Shown here piece by piece: positions 1 through 11,399 of a DNA stretch of 64,000 nt. Within the stretch, counting starts at the first letter, position 1. Each line of letters opens with the position of its first letter. The stretch comes from Leptidea sinapis (taxonomy: Eukaryota > Arthropoda > Insecta > Lepidoptera > Pieridae), in NCBI RefSeq assembly GCF_905404315.1, contig NC_066287.1:10416001-10480000 (forward strand), given 5' to 3'. Under the pieces are notes generated by a model, which saw only the letters and a list, made by a program, of their open reading frames with translations, made no database searches and had not been told where the DNA came from. Position numbers and translations under genes: made by a program.

Positions 1-61
1 GATAACGCTCAAAAAAAGAATCTTGAGCCCGGATAATTCAAAGGATTTTGCTGCTGTTCAC

Positions 62-300
62 CTATTTTTGCCCAGTGGTTAGTGACCCTGCCTACTTAGC
101 TAGAGGTCCCGGGTTCGAATCCCGGTAGGCGCAAACATATATATGATTAATAAGAATGTTTGTTTCCGAGTCATGGATGTTTACATGTATTTATGTATGT
201 TTCATTAAGTATATTGTATTAAATATATCGTTGACTTGTACCCATAGTACAGGCTATGCCTAGTTTCGAGCAAGATAATTTGTGTAAAAATAGTGTCAAT
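62..300 (+). repeat. tRNA-derived SINE, full-length-looking copy
   Basis: The head (about 70-133) resembles tRNA, with an A-box-like GCCCAGTGGTTAGTGACC and the B-box-like GGGTTCGAATCCC. The body runs on to a tail containing the words TACCCATAGTACAGGCTATG and CTAGTTTCGAGCAAGATAA. An inverted copy with the same head and body lies at 57165-57410, and tail or head fragments lie at 33728-33790 and 9505-9570, so this is a dispersed family and not a tRNA gene. Confidence 0.75.
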
Positions 301-358
301 ATTATGTCACTATTATATTATTATTCTAATTTCTATGCCATGATTGAAGTATTAATAC

Positions 359-1509
359 CTATGCCTCTTGAAGACATCTCCCTTTCCCATGTGGTTGACG
401 TATCAGCCGTCCAGAAGCCAGGCTCTTCCAAGTAATAAAGGTATACTTGCTCCATCGTATGGCCATCTTCATCCCAAAGCACTCGAATCCTTTTCTGGCT
501 CGAAACATGTCTTTTAGCTCGTCTCTTTAACCTGATGTCCAACCAGGATCCGGCGAGAGAGTTATGAGACCAAGGATTGCTTTTGGAAGAACGCCAATTT
601 TGGTCTGTGTTATTTTTGTGTTGCATCTGTAAATTTAATATTTGATAAGAACTCTAATCTCAAATCCTGCCACAGATACATACAAAAAAGTGTGTGTGTA
701 CTTATGTATGCACGCAAGAAGTTATACGTCTTTGGCCTTACGAAGCAAAAATCATTAGATTCCTCGTGCTATTCTATGTTTGTAGAAAGAACAATATTGT
801 CAAAATCTTGCAAAGATGGCTTAGACAATTAATTATTAAATAATGAATACGACTGTATGGTCTTGAACCCTTTGCCTGTCATAATAATGGATGAAGAAAC
901 CAAAAAAAAAATAACAAATGACACTAACGTCAGAAAAATTTAGGAACTAACGTCACCCTGTTAAGTATAACTTCAAAAATTATTTCGTATCTTACATATA
1001 CACAGTAACAGTGACAACAAGCTGATTACTAAAACTTAACTAAACAAATAAATAAATAAACTACAAGTTATAACTACACAAGTATCAATTGTGTGAATGT
1101 GTGGGTATTGTACTTTAAGAAGATTTTCGGTTTCTATAGGATCGATGTTATAAATATTTTGGTAGAAGCTTAGAAAATTAAGAAAAAAACTTTTGCTTAC
1201 AGTTAATTCCCACATATTATCCCTGGTAACAAACTCCTCGCTTGCATCTGATATGTACAAAGTGACACAGCCTACATCATTTGGCCGGTTAGTCATATCT
1301 GGATTATGTTGGGCGTAACCCACACCATACCAAATTCCGTACACGTCATCGATATTAACTTGATGTGACCACATAATATCGTCTCCGCAGACGCCTACTG
1401 CAGACGGAACTAAAGCGAAACTCAATAGAATGAGTGCAATAGACATGCTAACTGTTAGGATATCGCAAGGTTTATGGGACAAGGCGGCAGTCGAGGTTGT
1501 ATCATTCAA
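359..1509 (-). CDS. lipocalin-like protein A, exons 1-2 (3' part off the left edge)
   Basis: Two exons read leftward: exon 1 at 1509-1201 (donor GTAAGC, phase 0) and exon 2 at 626-359 (acceptor TTTACAG, donor GTATTA, phase 1). The reading frame stays open across the junction. A third exon, as in neighbour B, should lie beyond position 1. Exon 1 starts with a hydrophobic secretion-type segment (start at residue 1 or at Met22, MSIALILLSFAL) and then has the lipocalin N-terminal G-x-W motif (YGIWYGVGY, about residues 57-65). Exon 2 aligns with exon 2 of B around IRVLWDEDG and PGFWTAD. Lipocalins are small secreted beta-barrel carriers of hydrophobic ligands; the ligand here is unknown. A 300-bp repeat sits in intron 1. 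Confidence 0.7.
680..975. repeat. dispersed repeat R-A, copy 1
   Basis: About 295 bp nearly identical to 46990-47285 (same order, both plus), with a diverged partial copy at 52115-52270. Shared words include GTACTTATGTATGCAC, CCTCGTGCTATTCTA and AGAAAGAACAATATTGT. It lies in intron 1 of lipocalin A. No coding potential or clear terminal repeats were seen. Confidence 0.7.
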
Positions 1510-1699
1510 TTAGCGAATTAGTTCACGTATGTGCATTTGGTGTCGCAATAACGATTCTTCAAGGTGATGTCGAGAGATTTTTTTCTTTTTTTGACTTACT
1601 CATGTAAGCCTTTCAGTTTTTGACTTTTGAGTATTTTTGTTGCGTCACTTTGCATATAATGTAATTGAAATGATTTGTAAAACAACTAAAATGTAAATC

Positions 1700-1890
1700 T
1701 TGACTTAAAAGAGTGGCAATGAGTTTCTTGCTACTTCTTCTCATTAGCTCAACCCTTTACGAAGTAGCGGTAAATTCAATAAGAAACAATATTTATATAT
1801 TTTTTTTTGACATTCATAAGTGTCATTTTTGTGACATACATGAATAAAGTGTTTTGAATTTGAATTTGAAATTTGAATTTGATGTATCGC
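1700..1890 (+). mobile_element. non-LTR retrotransposon 3' UTR fragment (tail family L2)
   Basis: It contains GAGTGGCAATGAGTTTCTTGC, CTCATTAGCTCAACCC and GACATTCATAAGTGTCATTTTTGTGAC, and ends in AATAAAG followed by a short GAATTT microsatellite, typical of a LINE tail. A reverse copy lies at 27590-27725 and a partial one at 3090-3170. An S1 element follows at once at 1936. Confidence 0.6.
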
Positions 1891-1935
1891 GTACTTGGTT
1901 GATATAAAGCTGGACCATACCATATGGATATGTTT

Positions 1936-2232
1936 ACCAGTGGGAGGCTCCTTTGCACAGGATGCCGGCTAGATTATGGATACCACAATGGCGCCTATTT
2001 CAGCCGTGAAGCAGTAATGTGTTTCGGTCTGAAAGGCGCCGTAGCTAGTGAAATTGCTGGGCAAATGAGTCTTAACATCTTATGTATCAAGGACGAGCGC
2101 AGTTGTAGTGCCGCTCAGAATTTTTGGGTCTTTCAAAAATCCTGAGCGGTACTGCATTGTAATGGGCAGGGCGTATCAATTACCAACAGCTGAACGTCCT
2201 GCTCGTCTCATCCCTTATTTTCATAAAAAAAA
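1936..2232 (+). repeat. SINE-like element S1, copy 1
   Basis: One of nine copies in the window of a roughly 300-bp element. It always starts ACCAGTGGGAGGCTCC and ends CATCCCTTATTTTCATA followed by an A run. The middle holds an inverted repeat, GTGCCGCTCAG and CTGAGCGGTAC, about 25 nt apart. The constant start and A-rich end suggest a retroposon. ORFs read across it are by-products. Confidence 0.85.
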
Positions 2233-2864
2233 TGCACTTCCTTATCTGATGAGTTATAAACAAGTGCGTAATTTGAATACAGGAGGCAATCTACGAAACT
2301 AACTATTTTACGTATGACATCTGTTAGATGATGGAGGTAACTTCGTAGCTACATATATATTATGGATGACACCCCTTTGAATGCTGCAGGCAATCTTTGA
2401 AACTATCTTTTTTACGATTTTTTTTATATAATAGAGGGCAAACGGGCAAGTGGATCACGGGATGGGGACTGGTGAGGCAGCCGCCCATGTATATCCGCAA
2501 CACCAAGAGTCAAAAGATGCGTTGATGGCCTTTAAGGTTTTAGTTATACTCTTTTCTTGTTCGGATAGTATCAGATTTTACAAAGAAATTTCTTGCAAAA
2601 CGCACGGGTGTGGAATTCCAAATGTCAACATGATGCGGGTGGTATTTTTCATTTTGACGTAAAGTCTGGCGATGGAATTCGCCCGATGGAATAAACCCGA
2701 ACAGCTCCTTTGAGCACTCCCCGTGATAAATACGGTAGAAGATGCAGAGAGAACCCACATCCCTACGCACATTACGAAACTATCTATTTTACGGATGATA
2801 CCCGTTACATGGATAGTTACTTTAGGTTTTTTATTGCAGCAAAAAATTGTTATGTTTTTAAAGT

Positions 2865-3062
2865 GATAACCCTCACTTCTAGAATTAATACACAAATAAA
2901 ATTTGAAACCAAAATAAAGCCACAACCTTAGAGTTGAACAAAGCATACAAGATTTTAAGACGATACGTCACTCGAACGGTTAGCTCAGTTGAAAGAGCTC
3001 TCGCACGGAACGCGAGAGGTAGCGGGTTCAAGTCCCGCATCGTTCATAAAATACAATGCATT
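2865..3062 (+). repeat. tRNA-like SINE family T, copy 1
   Basis: A leader (ACCCTCACTTCTAGAATTAA, GAGTTGAACAAAGC) precedes a complete cloverleaf at 2974-3045: a 7-bp acceptor stem (GAACGGT with ATCGTTC), a 4-bp D stem, an anticodon stem CTCGC with GCGAG around loop ACGGAAC, and a T stem GCGGG with CCCGC. The loop has C where tRNAs keep U33, and the flanks are shared with 40612-40790 and 51850-52060. It is therefore called a repeat rather than a functional tRNA. Confidence 0.65.
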
Positions 3063-3175
3063 TAAAATAGTTGGTTTAATGATGAAGCTATAAACATTAA
3101 AACAGTGGCAATGAGTTTCTTGCCACATCTTTTCAGTAGAGCTCGAACTGTTCCGAAGTGATGGTAAATGATACA

Positions 3176-3313
3176 CCCCCTTATTCATAATCGTCCGCTA
3201 ACTTTAAACAGCCGCTAAGGAGTGTTTTTTCTTATTCTGACTTAGGTCAATAGAAGAAGACAGAATGAGAATTAGCAATGCTTTAAGTTAGCAGACTATT
3301 ATGAATAAGGGGG
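3176..3313. mobile_element. MITE with 30-bp terminal inverted repeats
   Basis: Left end CCCCCTTATTCATAAT and right end ATTATGAATAAGGGGG are reverse complements, and the match continues inward (CGTCCGCTAAC against GTTAGCAGAC). Total length is about 138 bp with no ORF. It is inserted next to an L2-type LINE tail. Confidence 0.7.
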
Positions 3314-3646
3314 TTAATATATACCTTTACATTCAAGTGTAATTTTATCGACCGTCATGAATAAATGGTTTTTCAGTTAAAGTTTCATTTCAGTATCGTA
3401 CTATTGTAGCAGTAAAGTGGAAACTTGAATATTATCCTCAAAAACTGAATATTAAATGGGTCCCGAGTAAATAGAACTTAAGTCCTCGTACAAGATAGCC
3501 GCGGTGTGATCTTTCTTGAAGTGTTTTCAACTCGATATGTCAAGTCACTTCAAAAAAGCTCGTACACTAACGGCCATTCGCAATATTCAGTCTATCTCCG
3601 GTTGTGGCCGACTAGAGATACAAAATCGTAACTATCGTTGACTTAA

Positions 3647-3802
3647 CTGTCCCAATAAACTTATCGACGGTAACTCATCTTATCCGTACACGCTGTCTGT
3701 CCATGGGACGACGTATAGCTTACCTTGGATAGAAGTTTGTATGGAAATTGCAACAGTGAACTGGCGATAAGAATGACTCATGCATCGGGTATATTGGGAC
3801 AG
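3647..3802. mobile_element. short MITE (TIR CTGTCCCAATA)
   Basis: CTGTCCCAATA at the left and TATTGGGACAG at the right bound about 156 bp. Interior words such as GACTAGAGATA and ACTATCGTTG recur in diverged form around 5180-5300. No coding potential. Confidence 0.5.
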
Positions 3803-3884
3803 CTACAGATTATTGACAGCTAATTACTGACAGTAGAAGGTAGTAATTTATATCTATCTGTAGATAGTGTATTGGGAACAGCCG

Positions 3885-4055
3885 TAAGCCCAGCAAAGCT
3901 GTCGTATTTCCAGGACGAAACGACATTGGTACTTTCAAACAAAGCTCGTTTTCTGGAAGGCATGCAACACTTCTGTGATTCCTGTGGTGTTGCAAGAAAA
4001 TATGGGCGGCGGTGATCACTTAACATCAGGTGACCCGTATACTCACTCTACTTCA
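3885..4055 (+). mobile_element. non-LTR retrotransposon 3' end (tail family L3)
   Basis: It ends with GGTGTTGCAAGAAAATATGG, GGCGGCGGTGATCACTTAAC and AGGTGACCCGTA. The same tail occurs at 15114-15290 and 53063-53190. The fragment is joined directly to S1 copy 2 at 4059. Confidence 0.65.
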
Positions 4056-4058
4056 TTT

Positions 4059-4371
4059 ACCAGTGGAAGGCTCCTTTGCACAGGATGCCGGCTAGATTAT
4101 GGGTACCACAACGGCGCCTATTTCTGCCGTGAAGCAGTAATATGTAAGCATTAATGTGTTTCGGTCTGAAGGACGCCGTAGCTAGTGAAATTACTGGGCA
4201 AATGAGACTTAACATCTTATGTCTCAAGGTGACGAGCGCAATCGCAGTGCCGCTCAGAATTTTTGGGTTTTTCAAGAATTCTGAGTGGCACTGCAATGTA
4301 TTGGGCAAGGCGTATCAATTATTATCAGCTGAGTGTCCTGCACGTCTCATCCCTTATTTTCATAAAAAAAA
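4059..4371 (+). repeat. SINE-like element S1, copy 2
   Basis: Full-length copy, from CCAGTGGAAGGCTCC to the A run after TTATTTTCATA. It contains the GTGCCGCTCAG inverted repeat and the words GTGAAGCAGTAATATGTAAG and GTGTTTCGGTCTGAAGGACG. Confidence 0.85.
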
Positions 4372-4691
4372 CTCGTTTTATTATAGCATAAAGAAAGGAC
4401 TTTGTGATTGCTGTGACTAAGTAGTATCATACAAATAGGATACCGTAGAAATAAAACGCATCATATATTATAATATACCAAGTATTTATTCAAAATTCAC
4501 CAGTCTTCATCTGAATTTAACTAACATTTACGCATAAAAAACATAAAAATACTGATATGACGTAGGTACAGTTATCAAAAATAGCTTTAATACATTTTCA
4601 CAATAGGTGACAAACACTTTTGTGGTCGAATACGGCGGTTTAACTAACTAAATTAACAAGTTTATTATCCTCATATTTCTATCGAATGTAC

Positions 4692-7600
4692 CTAGTGATA
4701 AATTCTTAAATTTCCAGCTATTTTCCAAACGGCGGATACGAAAATTAATAGTGAAATAGATAGTTTTGAAGCAACAGCAGAGTTTTCACAGACACGTTTA
4801 AGGGCGGATGTGGATAGATTTTTGATTGAAAATATGTTGTGAATGCTGGCAAGATCTTGAGGTGTTAACTGGTTTTCGTTTCTGGAGAGCACCACGCTGT
4901 ACAGCTGGGAGTGTGGGAGACGCATGCAGAAGTTGAGAACCAAGTAGCTGTGGGACACCCTCAATACTTGAATCACTCCGCCGAAGAACCGATACATCTT
5001 GTCAACAGCTGAAACAGTAAAACATTAATGCTTGGTTGCATCATGTAAGCTGTTATAGCTAAGGTTTAAGTCAAATTTAACGTTAACAACGCTGACAGAA
5101 TGTGTTGCATCATCGTAATCAAATATACAATAACCTATCGACGTAAAGCATTGGACTATAACTATATTGGACATAACTATGGATAGATAAGATCTTGTCA
5201 CTAAGCGGTGATAGCAATGTATCCGTAACTAGAGATACGTTATGGAAAACGGCCGTTAATCGATGAAGATTGGACGGCTACGGTTAACAGTTAAAGTTAT
5301 GACGTTATCTTAAAATTGTCAAATAGTATTTTTTGCTTGTTAGGTACTTTAACATTGCTAAAGTTTTTTGGTGCAGGTCAGCCTAAGTTAGCTTTGTATG
5401 TATGGGAAAAGCACTCAACGTTGGTCTCAAGCGCGGAATGTTGAATATCTATTTTTTTAAGCTTTTGATATCTTCTAAGGTACCTATTTATTTAAATAAT
5501 GTAGGAAAGATAACTATAATCTACATTATTTTCTAAATCAATATATTGTTTTCTACTAATATAGAAACTTAATTAAGAACTAATCAATCCAACTTCGGTG
5601 AAAAATTTTTTAAATTATGGTAAATTTCGCATCAAAATCCGTTGCGTGGTTTACGAGAATTAAGCAGTTTTATGGACAGACAGCAGTATGCGACTTTGTT
5701 TTGTACCTAGACCTAAAGATATGAAAACGAGAAAATATAATAAAAGGAATAAAAATATGAATATGTTATATATTTTTTTATGATAATAAGGGACGAGACG
5801 TGCAGGACGTTCAGCTGGTGGTAATTAATACGCCCCGTTTATGCCCCATTACAACTCAGGATTCTTGAAAATCCCAAAAATTCTGAGAGGCACTACAACT
5901 GCGCTCGTCACCTGAAGACATAAGATGTTCAGTCTCACTTGCCCAGTAATTTCACTAGCTACGGCACCCTTCAGACCGAAACACATTAATGCTTACATGT
6001 TACTACTTCACGGCAGAAATAGGCGCCGTTGTGGTACCCATAATCTAGCTGGCATCCTGTGCAAAGGAGCCTTCCATTGGTAATATGTATTTGCATTTAA
6101 ATCACCATGTCACAGCGATATTAAGCCTAGCTATCCAACGCGGAAATGCTGCCAGTATTCTTAGTACACTTCCCCGTAATGATGGTTCTTTTCATGTTGT
6201 AATATTATTAAATATTGTTAATATAGTTATTACCATTATAAATTTTTGCTGTTAATAGTGAATTTAAATAAATAATTTTATTTATAGATTACAACTGAAT
6301 TCCGACTGGGAGTTTATTATAGAAGTGTATGTATTTACACCTGAGAGCTATTTGGTATCTAATGAAGCAAGTAACTAACAATTCTTTAAAACCACTAGCA
6401 AATATTGATATTGGTCCATTTAGCACGAACCACAGCATTCTTCTGGTCCTAATTAATGATATATCTAGTAAAAAAAATCCATACATCCATTAGGAACATC
6501 CGTCGGCCAGAATCCTTTGTGAGAGGTGTTGACTTTGACATGGTAGTCGTCTTGCCACATTCCCTCGTGCCATTCTAGAACGAAGTGTCTGATTCTGAAT
6601 TGTTCCTGATAACCGTAAGCACGGTTCACGTACGGCGAATTAGTCAACGGTGGATATGGTGTTGGTGGCGTGGGCTGAAATTAAAGTAACATTTATTTAA
6701 CAATATTAGTGAGTAACCTAAAAAAGCAATATTTAAAACTATGTTAAGTTTTACGTAAGTAAATTCTGAGCAAAGTCTAAGTACCTCCTATGAGTGTACT
6801 TGACAGACGTTGTTCTTATCCTATTAATATAATAAATGTGAAAGTTTGTATATCTGCATGTATGTTTGAACTTCTTTAACGCAAAATCTACTGAATAGAT
6901 TTGGATGAAACTTTACAATAATATAGCTTACACACCAGAATAACAAATAGGCTATAATTTATAAAACTATAGTGTGCATTATGCCTACAAATATACAAAA
7001 TATAAAAGAAGTGTGATTGTTACTAATGAATACAACTAGCGCCATCTCTTATCAACTAGCAAGGAAAAGACCAATACAATTTATATGGCAAAACAACGTT
7101 TGCCGGGTCAGCTAGTTATACTATAACAAAGAAAAACAGTTAAATATATATTGTTACGTAAGTTAAATTTCTGATAATACGCGAAAAATTCAAGAAAATA
7201 AAATTGGTTGTCAAAAAATGTGAAGAAAATCGTAACAAACGATCGCAGCGCCACTTAAAAAAATAGTAATTGGTCAGTGAAGAGCACGTGTATTGTATGT
7301 ACGAGTAATCATTTTTTTTTCTCAAAATATGATGTTAGAATTATGTATGATGTTAGTTAAATAACTATTCGGGAACCAATACCGCTCTGAGCGGAAAAAA
7401 AAGACGGCAGAAAAAACTCTAACTACATGTTACACATGGTACATTGGTGGTTTGTTCAAAAGAAGTGAAACATTGTAAAATCAAATAGAAATTACGCTAA
7501 CCTGTCTTTAATAATTTAAAATGTCACAGTACATGAATAAGATTAAAGAAGAAAAGTAAAATAAACAGTAAGACTGTTGTAATTAAATACTATTACATCC

Positions 7601-8545
7601 ACAACTGTCACGCTACTAGTATATATATTAAGTGATTCTCTAATTTTAATAGTAATTTGTATTCAAAATAATTATTAGGCTTCCATACTTTCATTAATAT
7701 TTAATCCGTATCCATACCGAGCGATATTTTTCAAATTCAAATATTTTTATTCAAAATCACTTATTGAACGTCAAATTCTACCACCCATTCAAAAGAGTCT
7801 GCCTCAGATCTGAGAAGAATGGGCGCAAGAAACTCAGCGGGCATTTTTTATATAAAAATATGGATTACAATGTGAAATCGTACAATAAACATTTATGTTT
7901 TTTAACAATTCTTTTAAATTTCGTAACACATTTGTTTTGTACATTTTCTGGGATTATATTGCAGAAGCAAATACGTCGCCCAACAAAAGACTTACTAACT
8001 CAACCCAACTGAGTAGTAGGCATAACAAGTTTATGTTTCTTCCTCGTGTTAACATTATGAATGTCACAGTTTCTAGAAAATTCCTCAATGTGCTTATGAA
8101 CATACAGAACATTGTTTTAAACGCAAGCTGTGTTTGCCTGTAATTGGGTGTGCATCTCTATTTTTATATGAATATGAATTGTGACCGTAACTAAGTTTAC
8201 CTGTTGGCAAACTTTATAAATAAAAACTTCAAAACATATAAATTTGTAAAATACAGAATACAATTGTTTTTATCTAGCACAAACACTTACCAGATCACCA
8301 TTAATTAATCCACCGCTGACATAATCTTCAAACTTGCGAATTTGTATAATAGGACAATAGGGATTGTACTCAGTGTTTGTAATGTTCTCTTTGTGGTATA
8401 TGTACTCGTGAATATACCACATGCCCAAAACTGCTTCTTCGTCAAAATCGTGGACAGGATGCAAATTGGGACAGAATCGAACATCAATAGCTGATGTTAT
8501 TGTAAAAGTACAAAACAATGCAAATATAAAGTACATATCGTCCAA
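4692..8545 (-). CDS. lipocalin-like protein B (complete, three exons)
   Basis: Exon 1 is 8545-8291 (donor GTAAGT, phase 0), exon 2 is 6674-6485 (acceptor TTTCAG, donor GTATGG, phase 1) and exon 3 is 5008-4692 (acceptor TGTTTCAG, stop TAG). Together they give 762 nt, or 253 residues. Residues 1-19 are a hydrophobic signal-type segment. The lipocalin G-x-W motif is LGMWYIHEY near residue 40. Exon 3 has the C-terminal lipocalin pattern: LVLNFCMRLP, then YSVVLSRNENQLTPQDLASI, then a late Cys. The last 25 residues are hydrophobic (LSISLLIFVSAVW) with a short basic tail, suggesting a membrane or GPI anchor. It is presumably a secreted or surface-bound carrier of a hydrophobic ligand. The introns hold an S1 copy, LINE ends and a Helitron. 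Confidence 0.82.
5773..6082 (-). repeat. SINE-like element S1, copy 3
   Basis: Inverted copy, from the T run at 5773 (complement of the A tail) to GGAGCCTTCCATTGGTAA at 6082. It lies in intron 2 of lipocalin B, in the same orientation as that gene. Confidence 0.85.
6285..6400 (-). mobile_element. non-LTR reverse transcriptase C-terminal fragment
   Basis: The minus strand encodes KYIHFYNKLPVGIQL, matching the C-terminal 'IHFYNKVP' block seen in the retroelements at 11407-11620 and 12480-12620. It is a short 5'-truncated remnant in lipocalin B intron 2. Confidence 0.5.
6819..7115 (+). mobile_element. non-autonomous Helitron
   Basis: It starts TCCTATTAATATAATAAA and ends GGCAAAACAACGTTTGCC (a hairpin, GGCAAA with TTTGCC), then GGGTCAGCTAG. 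It is bordered by A on the left and T on the right, as expected for insertion between A and T. No ORF. Related copies lie at 52459-52798 (+), 23863-24180 (-) and 28957-29273 (-). Confidence 0.7.
7731..8130 (-). mobile_element. non-LTR retrotransposon 3' end (family L1), copy 1
   Basis: The minus strand encodes the reverse transcriptase C-terminus (NCDIHNVNTRK-, then the VSKSFVG/CFYN-type block) followed by a 3' UTR ending ATTTGAATTTG. The same segment recurs at 9811-10380, 49496-50040 and, as a plus copy, 55945-56850. It lies in lipocalin B intron 1. Confidence 0.65.
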
Positions 8546-8818
8546 CTATCACGTTTATATTGGTATAGTACAGTTGCAAGTGTGTTTTTGTTTGTAAAGT
8601 ACAATCGCAAGTGTAATTATTGTTAAGGTACAATGACAAGTGTTAATTAATGAAGTCTCGCTGAGCTCACGATCGTCATCCTGCACAACACAATTACTTG
8701 CACATCTAACCTGTTAAATTGACACAACTCGACCCCACTTCCTCGTCGTTCTCACGTACCTATCTACTTGACATAATTGCTTTTAATTCAATGCAGTTTT
8801 TCTCATTCAGACTTAAAC

Positions 8819-9026
8819 GGCCTTACAAATAAAATTGGCATAAAGTTATAACTAAGCATAAACCAAGAATATGTAAAATGTTTACAAATAGACATTTTGC
8901 TTACGAATGGTTTGTTCGGGCGTATAACGTTTCCCGCGTTTATTTGCAAGGCAGCTTGTCATTCGGAAAACTTCAGAATTATCATTGTTCAGCTATGACT
9001 TTATACCAAGTTTATTTGTAAAGCCG
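8819..9026. mobile_element. MITE family M1, copy 1
   Basis: Terminal inverted repeats GGCCTTACAAATAAAATTGG and CCAAGTTTATTTGTAAAGCC bound about 208 bp. The same element lies at 24577-24772 and 53659-53902, and a longer form at 10754-11314. No coding capacity. Confidence 0.8.
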
Positions 9027-9504
9027 TCAATCTTTCTACCATTGCTTCACAAGTAAAGGTAATAATAATATATCTACATTAAGATAATATGATATCAAAA
9101 GCTTATATTGTTTTAGACAAGGATTTTTTTATATAATGACTATGTAGTGTTATTATTATATGCTCCGACTACTATATGCGAGTGCTATGTACCTAGTACT
9201 TGAATTAAGGAATATAACTTTAGATTTGTTATGTTTTATAATTTTTTTTTTAATACTAACAACGCGCTTCAACAGGGTTTTTGTGTTTTGGCCGGACATA
9301 CTGTAATATTTTGGATTCAGTATTGTTAACAGAACACACCATCCTTGGAAATATTAAACGTATTTCTTATCATCCATCACGGACGAGTAAAAAAAGTAAT
9401 AAAATCTTTTTTTACTAGTCCGTGTCATCCATATGTTTTTTTATTGTATGATATTATATTATGAATCATCAATGACTCGCATATAAACATTCTTATTATA
9501 AATA

Positions 9505-9570
9505 ATATTTTACCAGGATTCTGACCCGGACATCAGGTTTGATAGTCACATAACCACTGGGCTAAAAATC
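9505..9570 (-). repeat. tRNA-derived SINE head fragment
   Basis: The reverse complement reads GCCCAGTGGTTATGTGACTA and then GGGTCAGAATCCTGG, i.e. diverged A and B boxes of the SINE at 62-300. Confidence 0.45.
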
Positions 9571-9810
9571 GTGAAAGTTGATATGCTAATCAAAGTATTT
9601 TTAAGAATAAGATTAATCGTATATAAGGTCTATGAATAATTTTTGTTTGTTTCCTATATTATAATCAATTATACAATTATTGTCTTACGACTTAGCATAA
9701 ATTATTTTAAATAAGTATATTTCTTAATATTATATTTCTTAATTTGATAATGCTCGAATTATGAATGTTTTTTAAATTTACTTAATTATATACAGAATCT
9801 GTCCTTAAGT

Positions 9811-10380
9811 TTAAATTCAAATTCACATATTTTTATTCAAAATAGGATTTAAAATCACTTATTGAACATCAAAAACTACCACCCATTCGAAAGAGACTGC
9901 CTCAGACCTGAGAAGAATGGGCGCAAGAAACTCAGCGGGCTTTTTTTTTAAATATAAAATATGGATTTCAATGTGATATCGTACAATAAACATTTATAAT
10001 TAAAGAGCCTGAGGGTGTTCGCTTTATTCTCAGTCCGTGGTGTCATTATGGAAATCGTTGATGCTATAGTAACCTTTCCCAACAAACGTTTTTTAACAAT
10101 TCTTTTAAATTTCGTAACACATTTGTTTTGTACATTTTCTGGGATCATATTGTAGAAGCATATACATCGCCCAACAAAAGACTTACTTACTCGACCCAAC
10201 CGAGTAGTAGGCATAACAAGCTTATGTTTGTTCCTCGTGTTAACATTAGGAATGTCACAGTTTCTAGAAAATTCCTCAATGTGCTTATGAACATACAGAA
10301 CATTATCAAAAATGTATTTAGAAGCAACAGTCAAAATGTTTATTTCTTTAAATTTTTCTCTTAATGATTCTTTAGGACCT
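9811..10380 (-). mobile_element. non-LTR retrotransposon 3' end (family L1), copy 2
   Basis: The minus-strand ORF from 10334 begins MTVASKYIFDNVLYVHKHI and contains RVSKSFVGRCICFYNMIP and FKRIVKKRL, a typical C-terminus of insect non-LTR reverse transcriptases. The 3' UTR ends in an ATTTGAATTTAAAC-like tail. It is 5' truncated and not a host gene. Confidence 0.75.
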
Positions 10381-10429
10381 AGGTTATAAATCGCGCGAAT
10401 AGCCCTCTTCTACAGCATTTCATTTATAC

Positions 10430-10650
10430 GTCTAGATAGACTATGACAGATGTGAAAACGTCGTAATTAAATTGAGTTTAAATCTAACCTCTATTATCAT
10501 CAATTCACTGCACACTCAACACAAACTGACATACAAATCGCGAGTGTAAGACGCAGCTTGTCACGCACACTAAAATAATATTCATGGCCTGTTTTCATCG
10601 GGTGTCTAACATCAAGAGACTCTATCAGACGTATAAATTACCTAAAGATC
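10430..10650. repeat. dispersed repeat, paired with 22345-22555
   Basis: Shared words are AAATCGCGAGT, CAGCTTGTCACGCACACTAA, GTGAAAACGTCG and GACGTATAAATTA, in the same order at 22345-22555. No ORF. Confidence 0.55.
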
Positions 10651-10753
10651 TGTCTTATTAAAAAACGCAATGTAATGTTACTCCAAGTTTAAAATTTCTT
10701 CTCTCATGTCTATGTCATGTATTGTGTCTGACAAGGGTAAGATAAAGAGAAAT

Positions 10754-11314
10754 GGCCTTACAAATAAACTAGGAATAAAGTTGTAACCTGAGAATAATCC
10801 AAGAAATGCAAAGTGTTTACTATATCACTGACAACACTATATCAAAATACGAAGTTTCGGTTGACGGATCGTACATTTCCCTGTTACGAAAGTGTTTCGG
10901 ATTCGAAGTTCGCGATTAGACATTTCGTCTTTCGTTTACCTTATTCCCAAATTCACGTGACATTTACTTTTTCGTTGCTTGATATAACAATACAGTTAAT
11001 TACAACTTCACTTTATATCTATGGTTCCGAAACGAAATTTGTCCGCACAATTCGGATCCGAAGTACTTTGGTAATAGGATTTAATTTGAAGTTCGTCGTT
11101 CTTTCGTTTCGGACGAAACTTCGGCTTTCAATTTTGGTAATAGACCTCCTGAAGTTTTCCGAATGTCAAGCAGACTTGCAAATAAACGCGGGAATCGTTT
11201 TACGTCCGAATAAACCTATTAAAATGTCTATGAACATTTATTATTATGTTTACATTTTGCATATTCTTGGTTCATTCCCAGGTATAACTTTATACCAAAT
11301 TTATTTGTAAGGCC
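10754..11314. mobile_element. MITE family M1, long form with 350-bp extra interior
   Basis: The ends match the M1 MITE (GGCCTTACAAATAAACTAGG and ATACCAAATTTATTTGTAAG), but the element is about 560 bp instead of 200-245 bp. The extra centre is rich in CGAAGTT and CGAAAC words that occur in both orientations, suggesting a fold-back element inserted in the MITE. The long plus-strand ORF here (10813-11310) spans these repeats and is not a gene. Confidence 0.6.
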
Positions 11315-11399
11315 GAAAACATTTTAAACTTTAAATAACATTACTTCGCGTTTATTAATTGCACAGTGTATGTTATAAAACCTTTTTTATCAAAAATAT

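Noticed and set aside
2974..3045. Genuine tRNA gene (also 40632-40710 and 51922-51994)
   Set aside because: The fold is good, but the anticodon loop has C at position 33, the putative GGA (Ser) anticodon lacks the long variable arm, and all three sit in shared repeat flanks. A SINE family fits better.
10128..10364. Plus-strand ORF starting MYIFWDHIVEAY
   Set aside because: Antisense shadow of the retrotransposon C-terminus encoded on the minus strand at 9948-10334.
10813..11310. 165-residue plus-strand ORF
   Set aside because: It lies entirely inside the long M1 MITE, spans its right terminal repeat and has no recognisable motif.
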